In this document: positions 57,656-64,000 of the stretch, piece by piece
Numbering within the stretch: the first letter of the stretch is position 1
Layout: each line of letters begins with the position of its first letter
DNA from: Actinotalea sp964349585
GTDB lineage: Bacteria; Actinomycetota; Actinomycetes; Actinomycetales; Cellulomonadaceae
Direction: 5' to 3'
Assembly (NCBI GenBank): GCA_964349585.1
Contig: CAYGGX010000003.1
Location: 1 to 64,000, forward strand
DNA length: 64,000 nucleotides
The notes under the pieces: generated by a model
Told to the model about the DNA's origin: nothing
What the model saw: the letters and a program-made list of their open reading frames with translations, nothing else
The model's database searches: none
Position numbers and translations under genes: made by a program

Positions 57656-58744
57656 CTACTCCGGCTTGGCGCCGAAGACGATCTCGTCCCAGCTCGGCAC
57701 GCTTGCCCGTCCGCGACGGGGCCGGCGAGCGGGCTGGGGTGCGTCGTCCTGGTTGTCCGGGACCCGTGCCCGGGTGGCCGGTGGCGCGGGCGTCTCGGGA
57801 TCGGCCGGGTCCTCGGGGACCTCGGAGCGGCCGGTTCGCGCGGTCGGCATCCGGAGGACCCGGGCGTCCACAGCCTCCTCGGGCCGTGACGCGGCCGGAT
57901 GCGCACCGGGGACGGTACCCGGGTCGTCGAAGTTGAAGGCGTGCTGCGGACCGAACCCGGCGAAGTCGTCGTCGGCGTCCGGGTCCACCGCCTGGCGGAT
58001 CCCGCGGCGGTCGCCCAGGTCGTCGAGCAGGACCGCGGTCTCCTGCTGCGGGTCGGGCAGTGCCGGGGCGTCCAGGGGGAGGTCCACGGCCGCCAGGACC
58101 GGGCGGAGCGCGCTGTCGACCTCCACGTCGAAGACCGCTTCGCGCACGGCGGTCAGGTGCCGGCGGATCGGTTCGTCGGCGAGCTCGGTCTCCGAGAGCC
58201 ACCGCGCCTCGTCGTCCTGCGCGTGCAGCCGGCGGTCGACCGTGTCGTACGTCCAGCAGGCCGACCTTGCCGAACCGTTGACCTCGAACCGGACCTCGAC
58301 TATCCAGGTCGCGGTGGCGGTGCGGCGGGCATCCCAGACCACCGAGTCGGGGGAGACCTGCCGGGTCGCCAACCGGTCGGTAACCAGGTCCCCGAGCACC
58401 GGAGCGCCCGCCTCGTGGCCCACGGCGGTGTTCCGGGCGCGCAGGGCGATGTGCTCCCGCTCGGCGAGCACCGGCCCCTCGTAGCGGCGGACGATGTCCA
58501 GGGGCATCCCCGACGACTCGGCGACGTCCTCGGCGCTGGCGCCCGACCGGATCCGGGCCTGGATCTCGCGGGGCGGCAGCATCCCGGCCAGCTCGGCCCT
58601 CGCCTGCGCGAGATGGGGTCGGTCGCGGCGGACCGCGGCGCGCAGCGCCTCGTCGATGCGCACGCGGAACTGCTGCCCGTCGGTGTCCTGCAGCACGACG
58701 TGCTCGCCGTCCTCATGCAGACCCACCAGTGTGAGCTCGCTCAT
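57656..58744 (-). CDS. sepH: Septation protein SepH (DUF3071)
   Basis: A 362-residue cell-division protein that binds FtsZ and promotes its assembly in actinobacteria. The N-terminal DUF3071 domain is MSELTLVGLHEDGEHVVLQDTDGQQFRVRIDEALRAAVRRDRP, with a helix-turn-helix-like MPPREIQARIRSGASAEDVAESSGM and VRRYEGPVLAEREHIA; the C-terminal half is disordered, Pro/Asp/Arg-rich, ending SVPSWDEIVFGAKPE, the typical conserved tail. ATG at 58744. It is monocistronic here. Such proteins can be kinase substrates; the PASTA kinases in this window are candidates only by inference. Confidence 0.94.
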   Translation of the reverse strand: MSELTLVGLHEDGEHVVLQDTDGQQFRVRIDEALRAAVRRDRPHLAQARAELAGMLPPREIQARIRSGASAEDVAESSGMPLDIVRRYEGPVLAEREHIALRARNTAVGHEAGAPVLGDLVTDRLATRQVSPDSVVWDARRTATATWIVEVRFEVNGSARSACWTYDTVDRRLHAQDDEARWLSETELADEPIRRHLTAVREAVFDVEVDSALRPVLAAVDLPLDAPALPDPQQETAVLLDDLGDRRGIRQAVDPDADDDFAGFGPQHAFNFDDPGTVPGAHPAASRPEEAVDARVLRMPTARTGRSEVPEDPADPETPAPPATRARVPDNQDDAPQPARRPRRGRASVPSWDEIVFGAKPE

Positions 58745-58840
58745 GGCACCTCCGTCACTGCTTGGCACGAGAGTGCCACCGAAGCGGGCCCGGCGCAGGG
58801 AGGCCGCTCGGTGTGCCGGGAGGTCGTGCAGGATGGGTGC

Positions 58841-59698
58841 GTGACCAACCAATCGACGCCCGGGCAGCCGGCAGCGCAGATCCCGACCGATCTCGGCGGG
58901 CTCCGGCGCCTCGCGGAGGACCTGGCCCGTTCCGCCGGGACCCTGATCCGGGAGGGGCGCCCCGCGATCGTCGACGTCTCGGACACCAAGTCGAGCCCGG
59001 TCGACGTGGTCACCGCCATGGACCTGGCGGCCGAGGACCTGCTCCGGCGGGGGATCGCCGACGCCCGGCCCGACGACGGCGTACTGGGCGAGGAGGAGGG
59101 TCACCTCCCGGGCACGAGCGGGTTGACCTGGGTGATCGACCCGATCGACGGAACGGTGAACTACCTCTACGGCGTTCCGGCCTATGCGGTGAGCGTCGCC
59201 GTCGTCTCCGGACCGCCCACGCCCGGCGGGTGGACGGTCCTGGCCGGCTGCGTGCACTCGGTCGCGGACGGCCGAACGTGGTCGGCGTCCCTGGGCGGGG
59301 GCGCGACGCAGGACGGCCGTCCGATCCGCGCCAACCCGCCCCGTCCGCTGGCCGAGAGCCTCGTGGGAACCGGGTTCGGCTACCGGATCGAGCGGCGCCG
59401 CAGCCAGGCTCGGATCGTCGCCGCGCTGCTGCCGGAGGTCCGCGACATCCGCCGGATCGGGTCGGCGGCCCTCGACCTGTGCGCCGTCGGTTCGGGCTCG
59501 CTCGACGCCTTCTACGAGCGGGGCCTGCAGCCCTGGGACCTTGCCGCCGGGTCGCTGGTCGCCCGGGAGGCCGGTGCCACCGTGATCGGGCTGCGCGGCT
59601 GCCCCGCGGACGAGCAGATGACCGTGGCCGGGCCGGAGCCGACGGCGGTCGGACTGGTGCGCATCCTGGAGCGGCTGGGCGCCGACGAGGACGCCTGA
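58841..59698 (+). CDS. Inositol monophosphatase family protein
   Basis: A 285-residue Mg-dependent phosphatase of the IMPase family. Metal motifs: EEEGHLPG (Glu), WVIDPIDGTVNYLYGVPAYAVSVAVV (DPIDGT) and QPWDLAAGSLVAREAGA (WDxAAG). It should hydrolyse inositol 1-phosphate or a similar ester, a source of inositol for mycothiol and phosphatidylinositol lipids. GTG start at 58841 with CAGGAT 6 nt upstream. Divergent from sepH by 96 bp. Confidence 0.92.
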   Translation: MTNQSTPGQPAAQIPTDLGGLRRLAEDLARSAGTLIREGRPAIVDVSDTKSSPVDVVTAMDLAAEDLLRRGIADARPDDGVLGEEEGHLPGTSGLTWVIDPIDGTVNYLYGVPAYAVSVAVVSGPPTPGGWTVLAGCVHSVADGRTWSASLGGGATQDGRPIRANPPRPLAESLVGTGFGYRIERRRSQARIVAALLPEVRDIRRIGSAALDLCAVGSGSLDAFYERGLQPWDLAAGSLVAREAGATVIGLRGCPADEQMTVAGPEPTAVGLVRILERLGADEDA

Positions 59699-59903
59699 GC
59701 GGCACCGGACGGCCCGGTCGGCGGACGCCCGCCCGAGACCGCGTGGACGTCCGGCCAGCGATTGGCGTGCGTCCGGGCCGCGGATAGGGCACAATCCCCA
59801 CGCGATCACTGCGGGGAACAACCAGGGTGCGTCGTGCATTGACTACCTACCGATGCCGTACACCGGCGCAAGGCCCAAGCAGACACGGAGTGTGTGACAC
59901 CCG

Positions 59904-60203
59904 ATGGCAACCGACTACGACGCCCCTCGCAAGACCGACGAGGACCTCAGCGAGGACTCGCTGCAGGAGCTCCAGGCGCGCCGCGCCGACAAGAACTCGG
60001 GCGCCGTGGACGAGGACGAGACGGACGCGGCCGAAGGCTTCGAGCTGCCCGGCGCGGACCTGTCCGGCGAGGAGCTCTCGGTGCGGGTCCTGCCCCGCCA
60101 GGCGGACGAGTTCACCTGCTCCAAGTGCTTCCTGGTGCATCACCGCAGCCAGCTGGCCTACGAGAAGGACGGTCAGATGGTCTGCTCGGAGTGCGCCGCC
60201 TGA
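59904..60203 (+). CDS. DUF4193 small zinc-ribbon-like protein
   Basis: A 99-residue actinobacterial protein: MATDYDAPRKTDEDLSEDSLQELQARR, an acidic middle, and a C-terminal FTCSKCFLVHHRSQLA...MVCSECAA zinc-ribbon-like CxxC/CxxC. Function unknown; some relatives are strongly expressed. 205 nt separate it from the phosphatase gene; GGAAC-N17-CATT (59815-59840) and TTGACT (59839-59844) are seen there but no firm promoter. Its last 31 nt overlap the convergent DUF3093 gene. Confidence 0.9.
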   Translation: MATDYDAPRKTDEDLSEDSLQELQARRADKNSGAVDEDETDAAEGFELPGADLSGEELSVRVLPRQADEFTCSKCFLVHHRSQLAYEKDGQMVCSECAA

Positions 60204-60664
60204 TCCTGTCCGGGACCCGGCCGGGCCGACCGCACCGCGGCCGCCAGTGCGTCCGGGCGTCGCGAGGACACCAGCCAGGTGGGGGTCGGGTCGTCCGGGT
60301 CGTTGACCGGGAACTCCACCGCGCCCCGCAACCACGCCCGCAGGCACACGAACGCCCGGGCATCGGAACCGGGACCGACCGCGGCGCGCACGCCGACGCG
60401 GTCGAGGACCTCGCCGTCGCCTAGCAGCCCGACCGGGATGTGCGCCCTGCCCACCCAGAGTTCACCGTCCCGCACGGCGACGGTCGTCGTGGACACGATC
60501 ACGACGAGGCCGCCCACCAGGGCGCTGACCCCGGCCGCGACGGCGGCGCCGACGGTGTGGACCGGCAGCACCGCGATGCCCGCGAACAGCGCGAAGCCGG
60601 CGACGAACGACCAGCCGAGCGGTCCCGGCCAGAGACGCTCGGAGTACCGCGCGGGATCCTGCAC
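60173..60664 (-). CDS. DUF3093 membrane protein
   Basis: A 163-residue DUF3093 protein: RYSERLWPGPLGWSFVAGFALFAGIAVLPV and AAVAAGVSALVGGLVVIVSTTTVAV give two helices, followed by the conserved VRDGELWVGRAHIPVGLLGDGEVLDRVGVRAAVGPGSDARAFVCLRAWLRGAVEFPVNDPDDPTPTWLVSSRRPDALAAAV. Unknown function; nearly always beside dut and DUF4193. GTG at 60664 with CATGCT 6 nt upstream. Divergent from dut by 60 bp; 3' end overlaps the DUF4193 gene by 31 nt. Confidence 0.9.
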   Translation of the reverse strand: MQDPARYSERLWPGPLGWSFVAGFALFAGIAVLPVHTVGAAVAAGVSALVGGLVVIVSTTTVAVRDGELWVGRAHIPVGLLGDGEVLDRVGVRAAVGPGSDARAFVCLRAWLRGAVEFPVNDPDDPTPTWLVSSRRPDALAAAVRSARPGPGQDQAAHSEQTI

Positions 60665-60711
60665 GGTCCCAGCATGGCATCCGGGCGCCGGGATCGACCG
60701 ATCGCTGCGGC

Positions 60712-60717
60712 TAGAGT
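60712..60717 (+). promoter_or_regulatory. Putative -10 (TAGAGT) of dut
   Basis: TAGAGT with a 7-nt gap to the GTG at 60725; leaderless. Confidence 0.5.
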
Positions 60718-60724
60718 CTGCGTC

Positions 60725-61189
60725 GTGACCCGGGACAGCGGCATCGAGGTGTTGCTCGTGATGCTCGACCCCGAGCTTCCCGAGCCGCGCTACGCACACC
60801 CCGGCGATGCGGGCGCGGACCTGGTCACCGCCGTCGACGTCGACCTCCCACCCCTCGGCCGGGCCACGGTGCCCACCGGCGTGAGCATCGCGCTGCCGGA
60901 CGGCTACGCGGCGTTCGTGCACCCCCGCTCCGGGCTGGCGGCGCAGCACGGGGTCACGCTCGTGAACGCCCCGGGGACCGTCGACGCGGGGTTCCGGGGC
61001 GAGATCCGCGTCGTCCTGCTGAACACCGACCCGGTCCAGCCGGTGCGGCTGCGCCGCGGGGACCGGATCGCGCAGCTCGTCGTGCAGCCCGTCGAGCGGG
61101 TCCGATTCGTCCGGGCGGAGAGCCTTCCGGGCTCCCACCGCGGCCCCGGTGGCCTCGGTTCGAGCGGCGGCTGGTCGCCGGGAAGGTAG
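60725..61189 (+). CDS. dut: Deoxyuridine 5'-triphosphate nucleotidohydrolase
   Basis: A 154-residue trimeric dUTPase hydrolysing dUTP to dUMP and pyrophosphate, protecting DNA from uracil and supplying dTMP synthesis. The five motifs are complete: PGDAGADL, HPRSGLA, NAPGTVDAGFRGEIRV, RGDRIAQLV and the C-terminal RGPGGLGSSGG arm. GTG start after TAGAGT. Followed by DUF3710, OB-fold and DUF3159 genes, the conserved actinobacterial order. Confidence 0.96.
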   Translation: MTRDSGIEVLLVMLDPELPEPRYAHPGDAGADLVTAVDVDLPPLGRATVPTGVSIALPDGYAAFVHPRSGLAAQHGVTLVNAPGTVDAGFRGEIRVVLLNTDPVQPVRLRRGDRIAQLVVQPVERVRFVRAESLPGSHRGPGGLGSSGGWSPGR

Positions 61190-61254
61190 GTCGGCGGCTC
61201 GCTGGCCGTCTAAGGTCGTTTCTTGGGGTTCTGCCTCAACAAGGAGGAGCACAG

Positions 61255-61941
61255 GTGAGCGCGTTCAGGCGACGGTCGCGTGATCCCGCGATCCTGCCCG
61301 ACGAAGGCGACGAGCCGTTCGAGGCGCCGACGAGCGACGCCCGGGGGCCGTGGGACGTGGCGGACCAGCCGGAGTGCGGCCAGCGGATCGATCTCGGAGC
61401 CCTCTGGCTTCCTCGTCGTGACGGCATGGAGCTGCGCATGGAGGTCGACAAGAAGTCCTCCATCGTGACGGCCGTGGCCATCCACCTGCACGGGTCGGCG
61501 CTGCAGCTTCAGGTGTTCGGTGCGCCGCGGACCGCCGGCATCTGGGACGAGATCAGGGCCGAGATAGCCGAGTCGATCACCAAGCAGGGCGGCTCGGTGG
61601 ACGACCTGCCCGGGCCCTTCGGACGAGAGCTCCTCGCCCGCCTGCCGATCCGGACGGCCGAGGGCCGGACGGGCCATCGCCCCGCGCGGTTCATCGGCCA
61701 CGACGGGCCCAGATGGTTCCTGCGGGGCGTCCTCAGTGGCCGCGCCGCGGTGGAGCCCGAGCGCGCGCAGGAGCTGGAGGACGTCTTCGGCGACGTCGTC
61801 GTGGTCCGCGGGAGTGAACCGCGCGTGCCCCGCGACCTGCTGCCGCTGACGATGCCCGGTAGCGCGCAGGCCCAGGAGACCACGAGCGCTTCGAGCTTCG
61901 ACCCGCTAACCCGCGGGCCAGAGATCACGGAGGTGCACTGA
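61255..61941 (+). CDS. DUF3710 family protein
   Basis: A 228-residue conserved actinobacterial protein (DUF3710): after a charged start it has CGQRIDLGALWLPRRDGMELRMEVDKKSSIVTAVAIHLHGSALQLQVFGAPRTAGIWDEIRAEIAESI, the family core. Cytoplasmic, no catalytic motif known. AAGGAGG precedes the GTG at 61255. It shares one base with the OB-fold gene (TGATG), forming an operon of three coupled genes. Confidence 0.9.
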   Translation: MSAFRRRSRDPAILPDEGDEPFEAPTSDARGPWDVADQPECGQRIDLGALWLPRRDGMELRMEVDKKSSIVTAVAIHLHGSALQLQVFGAPRTAGIWDEIRAEIAESITKQGGSVDDLPGPFGRELLARLPIRTAEGRTGHRPARFIGHDGPRWFLRGVLSGRAAVEPERAQELEDVFGDVVVVRGSEPRVPRDLLPLTMPGSAQAQETTSASSFDPLTRGPEITEVH

Positions 61942-62336
61942 TGGCCCGGGGACCCAGCACGACGGGCGGGCGGGTTCGCACCGCCGTGCGGTCCGTGCTC
62001 GCGTCCCGGGCCGAGCTCGAGGCGTCGGAGGAGCGCCGGAGCACGGAACGCAGCGGCTGCACCCCGGTCCGCGAACTGACCGACCGGCGCCGGGCCGAGC
62101 TGTTCGGTGTGCTCCGATCGGTCACGCTGCGGCCGCGGAACAACGTCCCGGCGCTAGAGGCTGAGCTGTACGACGGCACGGGCAGCGTGCAGGTCGTCTG
62201 GCTGGGTCAGCGTCGCATCGCCGGCGTGGAGCCCGGTCGCCGGGTCCGGCTGGAGGGCTTGGTATCGGTGCGCGACGGCAGGCCGGTCATCTACAACCCG
62301 AGGTACTCGCTCGTCCCGAAGTCGGGCGAGCGGTGA
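61941..62336 (+). CDS. OB-fold nucleic-acid-binding protein
   Basis: A 131-residue protein with a single OB fold: ELFGVLRSVTLRPRNNVPALEAELYDGTGSVQVVWLGQRRIAGVEPGRRVRLEGLVSVRDGRPVIYNPRYSL, like the RecG/AsnRS-type anticodon-binding OB domains. It probably binds nucleic acid; no partner is known. Start overlaps DUF3710 by one base and its stop overlaps the DUF3159 GTG (GTGA). Confidence 0.88.
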   Translation: MARGPSTTGGRVRTAVRSVLASRAELEASEERRSTERSGCTPVRELTDRRRAELFGVLRSVTLRPRNNVPALEAELYDGTGSVQVVWLGQRRIAGVEPGRRVRLEGLVSVRDGRPVIYNPRYSLVPKSGER

Positions 62337-63103
62337 CGTCGGACGGGGTTGGCAGCGGGCTCGTCCCCGAGGGCTCGCCCGACGGTGCCGAGCCGGTCTC
62401 CGACGCGGAGCCCCGAGCCGGTGAGGCACCGCTTCGGGGAGTGCGTGCCCTCACGGGGGACGACTTCTCCTTCAGCGAGGCGATCGGCGGGGTCCGCGGC
62501 CTGGTCGAGTCGACCTCCCCGGGGCTCGTCTTCGTGGTGGTCTACCTGGCCGTTCGCGAGCTGACGCCGGCCCTCGTCGCTTCCCTCGCCGTCGCCGCCG
62601 TGGCCGTGGCGCTCCGCCTGGTGCAGCGCACGCCGACCACCCAGGCGTTCTCCGGGGTCGGCGGGATAGTGATCGGGGCCGTCTGGGCGTGGCGGACCGG
62701 CGAACCGCAGGACTTCTACACCTGGGGCCTATGGGTGAACCTCGGGTGGTGTCTCGGCACGCTGATCTCGATCCTCGTCCGCTGGCCGGTGGTCGGGGTG
62801 GTCGTGAGCCTGCTCCGCGGCCACGACATGTCGTGGCGCACGGATCCCGGACCGGCCGCAGCACATCTGCGGCGCCGCTACACCTGGGCCACCTGGCTGT
62901 GGGTCGCCGTGTTCGGCGCCCGGCTCGCGGTGCAGGTGCCGCTCTGGATGCAGGGGGAGGCCGCCCTGGGCTGGCTGGGCACCGCAAAGCTCGTGATGGG
63001 CGTCCCGCTGTTCGCAGTCGGCCTCTGGATCACCTGGCTTCTCGTGGGGTCGCGAGCAACTCGTGAAGAGCGTCCGGATCGGCATCCGACCCCGCAACGA
63101 TGA
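62333..63103 (+). CDS. DUF3159 membrane protein
   Basis: A 256-residue membrane protein of the DUF3159 family: an acidic N-terminus, then FSFSEAIGGVRGLVESTSPGLVFVVVYLAVRELTPALVASLAVAAVAVALRLV and about six helices in all, including VVGVVVSLLRGHDMSWRTDP. Function unknown; always next to the OB-fold and TrkA genes. GTG start coupled to the OB-fold gene. Its last 74 nt overlap the convergent TrkA-family gene. Confidence 0.9.
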   Translation: MTSDGVGSGLVPEGSPDGAEPVSDAEPRAGEAPLRGVRALTGDDFSFSEAIGGVRGLVESTSPGLVFVVVYLAVRELTPALVASLAVAAVAVALRLVQRTPTTQAFSGVGGIVIGAVWAWRTGEPQDFYTWGLWVNLGWCLGTLISILVRWPVVGVVVSLLRGHDMSWRTDPGPAAAHLRRRYTWATWLWVAVFGARLAVQVPLWMQGEAALGWLGTAKLVMGVPLFAVGLWITWLLVGSRATREERPDRHPTPQR

Positions 63104-63704
63104 GCAGCTCGTCGCCCGCCTCGAGGGCATCGTCCGCGGATGGGGCGATCGGCTGAGAGCCGCGGATGATCGCCGCGAGCACCGAGTCCACCGGCCACTC
63201 GATGTCGCCGACCCGCACCCCGGCGAGCGGTGACGCGGGCGGCAGCGTGACCTCGAGGATCTCCGCGCCGGACTGGTGGAAGGTGAAGATCTTCACCAGG
63301 TCACCGACGGCCACGGCCTCCTCGACCATCGCCGTCATGATCCGGGGCGTCGAGACCGCGACGTCGACGCCCCATGCCTCGTCGAACATCCACTCGTTCT
63401 TCGGGTTGTTCACCCGGGCCACCGTGCGGGGGACCCCGAACTCGGTCTTGGACAGGAACGAGACCACCAGGTTCACCTTGTCGTCGCCCGTCGCGGCGAC
63501 CACCACGTCGCACTCGTCGGTGCGCGCCTCGTTCAGGCTCGAGAGCTCGCAGGCGTCCGCGAGCAGCCAGTCCGCCTCGGCGACCGAGGCCACCCGCATC
63601 GCCGTGGGCTGCTTGTCGATCAGGGTCACCTCGTGCCCTGCGGAGAGCAGCTCGTTGGCGATCGACCGCCCCACGGAGCCCGCTCCGGCGATGACGACGC
63701 GCAT
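63030..63704 (-). CDS. TrkA-family potassium-uptake regulatory protein (CeoC-like)
   Basis: A 224-residue RCK/TrkA protein. N-terminal Rossmann NAD-binding domain MRVVIAGAGSVGRSIANELLSAGHEVTLID, with ADACELSSLNEA and VVVAATGDDKVNLVVSFL, and a C-terminal TrkA-C domain (VTLPPASPLAGVRVGDIEWPVDSVLAAIIRGSQPI). It regulates a Trk/Ktr potassium channel. Start overlaps the stop of the other TrkA gene (ATGA); the 3' end lies inside the DUF3159 gene on the other strand. Matches the CeoB-CeoC arrangement of mycobacteria. Confidence 0.93.
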   Translation of the reverse strand: MRVVIAGAGSVGRSIANELLSAGHEVTLIDKQPTAMRVASVAEADWLLADACELSSLNEARTDECDVVVAATGDDKVNLVVSFLSKTEFGVPRTVARVNNPKNEWMFDEAWGVDVAVSTPRIMTAMVEEAVAVGDLVKIFTFHQSGAEILEVTLPPASPLAGVRVGDIEWPVDSVLAAIIRGSQPIAPSADDALEAGDELLIVAGSDADPDALHELLATPREAR

Positions 63705-64000
63705 CAGTCCACCTCCGTGGGGGCTGCGGTGAGGATCCGTTCGACCCGCGGCACGTCGTCGGCCAGCAGGAGCATGTGCAGCAGGTCGTTCTCCTGCAGG
63801 ACTGTGTCGGGCGCGGGCAGCATGCCGTCGCCGAAGCGCGTCACGAATGCGATCCGGGCGCCCGAGGCCGCTTCGATGCGATCCAGGCCCGTCCCGAACC
63901 ACCCCCGGTGGACGTCCATCTGGACCATGACCACCTGGCCGGAGGCGTCCCGGAACTCGTCGGTCGCCCCCATGGGGAGCATCCGGCGCAGGATCTGGTC
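63704..64000 (-). CDS. TrkA-family protein (CeoB-like), 5' part outside window
   Basis: Only the C-terminal 98 residues are present: QILRRMLPMGATDEFRDASGQVVMVQMDVHRGWFGTGLDRIEAASGARIAFVTRFGDGMLPAPDTVLQENDLLHMLLLADDVPRVERIL, which is a TrkA-C regulatory domain. The NAD-binding domain would lie to the right of the window. The gene reads into the second TrkA gene with an ATGA overlap; the two probably form a heteromer controlling potassium uptake. Confidence 0.88.
   Translation of the reverse strand, partial: DQILRRMLPMGATDEFRDASGQVVMVQMDVHRGWFGTGLDRIEAASGARIAFVTRFGDGMLPAPDTVLQENDLLHMLLLADDVPRVERILTAAPTEVD

Noticed and set aside
59815..59844. GGAAC-N17-CATT before the DUF4193 gene as an ECF promoter
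   Set aside because: The -10 part is CATT rather than CGTT, and TTGACT nearby gives a competing reading; not reported as a promoter.
1..64000. tRNA, rRNA, CRISPR array, transposase, integrase or prophage genes
   Set aside because: Looked for T-loop-like GGTTCGAATC runs, regular spaced repeats and recombinase motifs; none was convincing. The TA region has repeats but no recombinase.

Overview
The window is 64 kb of very GC-rich DNA with many GTG starts, dense co-oriented genes overlapping by 1-4 bases, and gene order typical of Actinomycetes: ctaC-ctaD-ctaF, ctaE-qcrC-qcrA-qcrB, trpD, a DEDD/GIY-YIG protein, a FadD15-like ligase, plsC, PPi-type phosphofructokinase, class II aroG, PASTA kinase, an Rv2175c-like DNA-binding protein, an IdsA-like prenyl synthase, sigA, DUF7455, topoisomerase IV-type parE/parC, sepH, DUF4193, DUF3093, dut, DUF3710, OB-fold, DUF3159 and two TrkA proteins. 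The order resembles mycobacteria and Pseudonocardiales; the paralogous parE/parC pair near sigA resembles Streptomyces. I would say an actinomycete, perhaps of the Pseudonocardiales, without naming a genus. No rRNA, tRNA, CRISPR array, transposase or phage gene was seen.

Layout. 1-9.2 kb: DUF3043 and peptidase genes, an acyltransferase, an orphan nadA operon, glycerate kinase, erpA, and a cysteine-desulfurase-like/TusA pair. 9.3-19.1 kb: respiratory supercomplex genes in two convergent operons (ctaCDF and ctaE-qcrCAB), with superoxide dismutase and two toxin-antitoxin modules between them. 19.2-26.2 kb: receiver-like protein, trpD, Lrp-type domain, exonuclease, acyl-CoA ligase, ROK kinase. 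26.3-29.7 kb: an accessory islet (beta-lactamase-fold serine hydrolase, DUF1801, solitary PIN protein, Arr rifamycin ADP-ribosyltransferase, frameshifted methyltransferase). 29.7-41.4 kb: lipid, glycolytic and shikimate enzymes, two tandem PASTA kinases, a LysM lytic transglycosylase, the Rv2175c-like protein and prenyl synthase. 41.5-52.6 kb: sigA and topoisomerase IV. 52.7-64 kb: a GNAT/acyl-CoA-ligase fusion, thymidine kinase, sepH, dut and the start of a potassium-uptake operon.

Most notable observations: (1) the 3' end of ctaF is present three times (129 nt, a 129-nt copy at 127/129 identity, and a 53-nt degenerate copy), each copy separated from the next by a different type II toxin-antitoxin module (HigBA, then YefM/YoeB), so this looks like a serial insertion site for small TA cassettes; (2) the cysteine desulfurase homologue translationally coupled to TusA has lost the PLP-binding Lys (Asp197) and the PLP-stacking His (Arg102) but keeps the persulfide Cys (Cys317), and its TusA partner carries an 11-12 residue repeat tract; (3) many start codons lie 6-8 nt downstream of a TANNNT hexamer, indicating widespread leaderless transcripts, which helps fix gene starts; (4) extended GGAAC-N17-CGTT promoters precede erpA and sigA; (5) the ctaE-qcrCAB promoter contains a 12-bp palindrome in its spacer.
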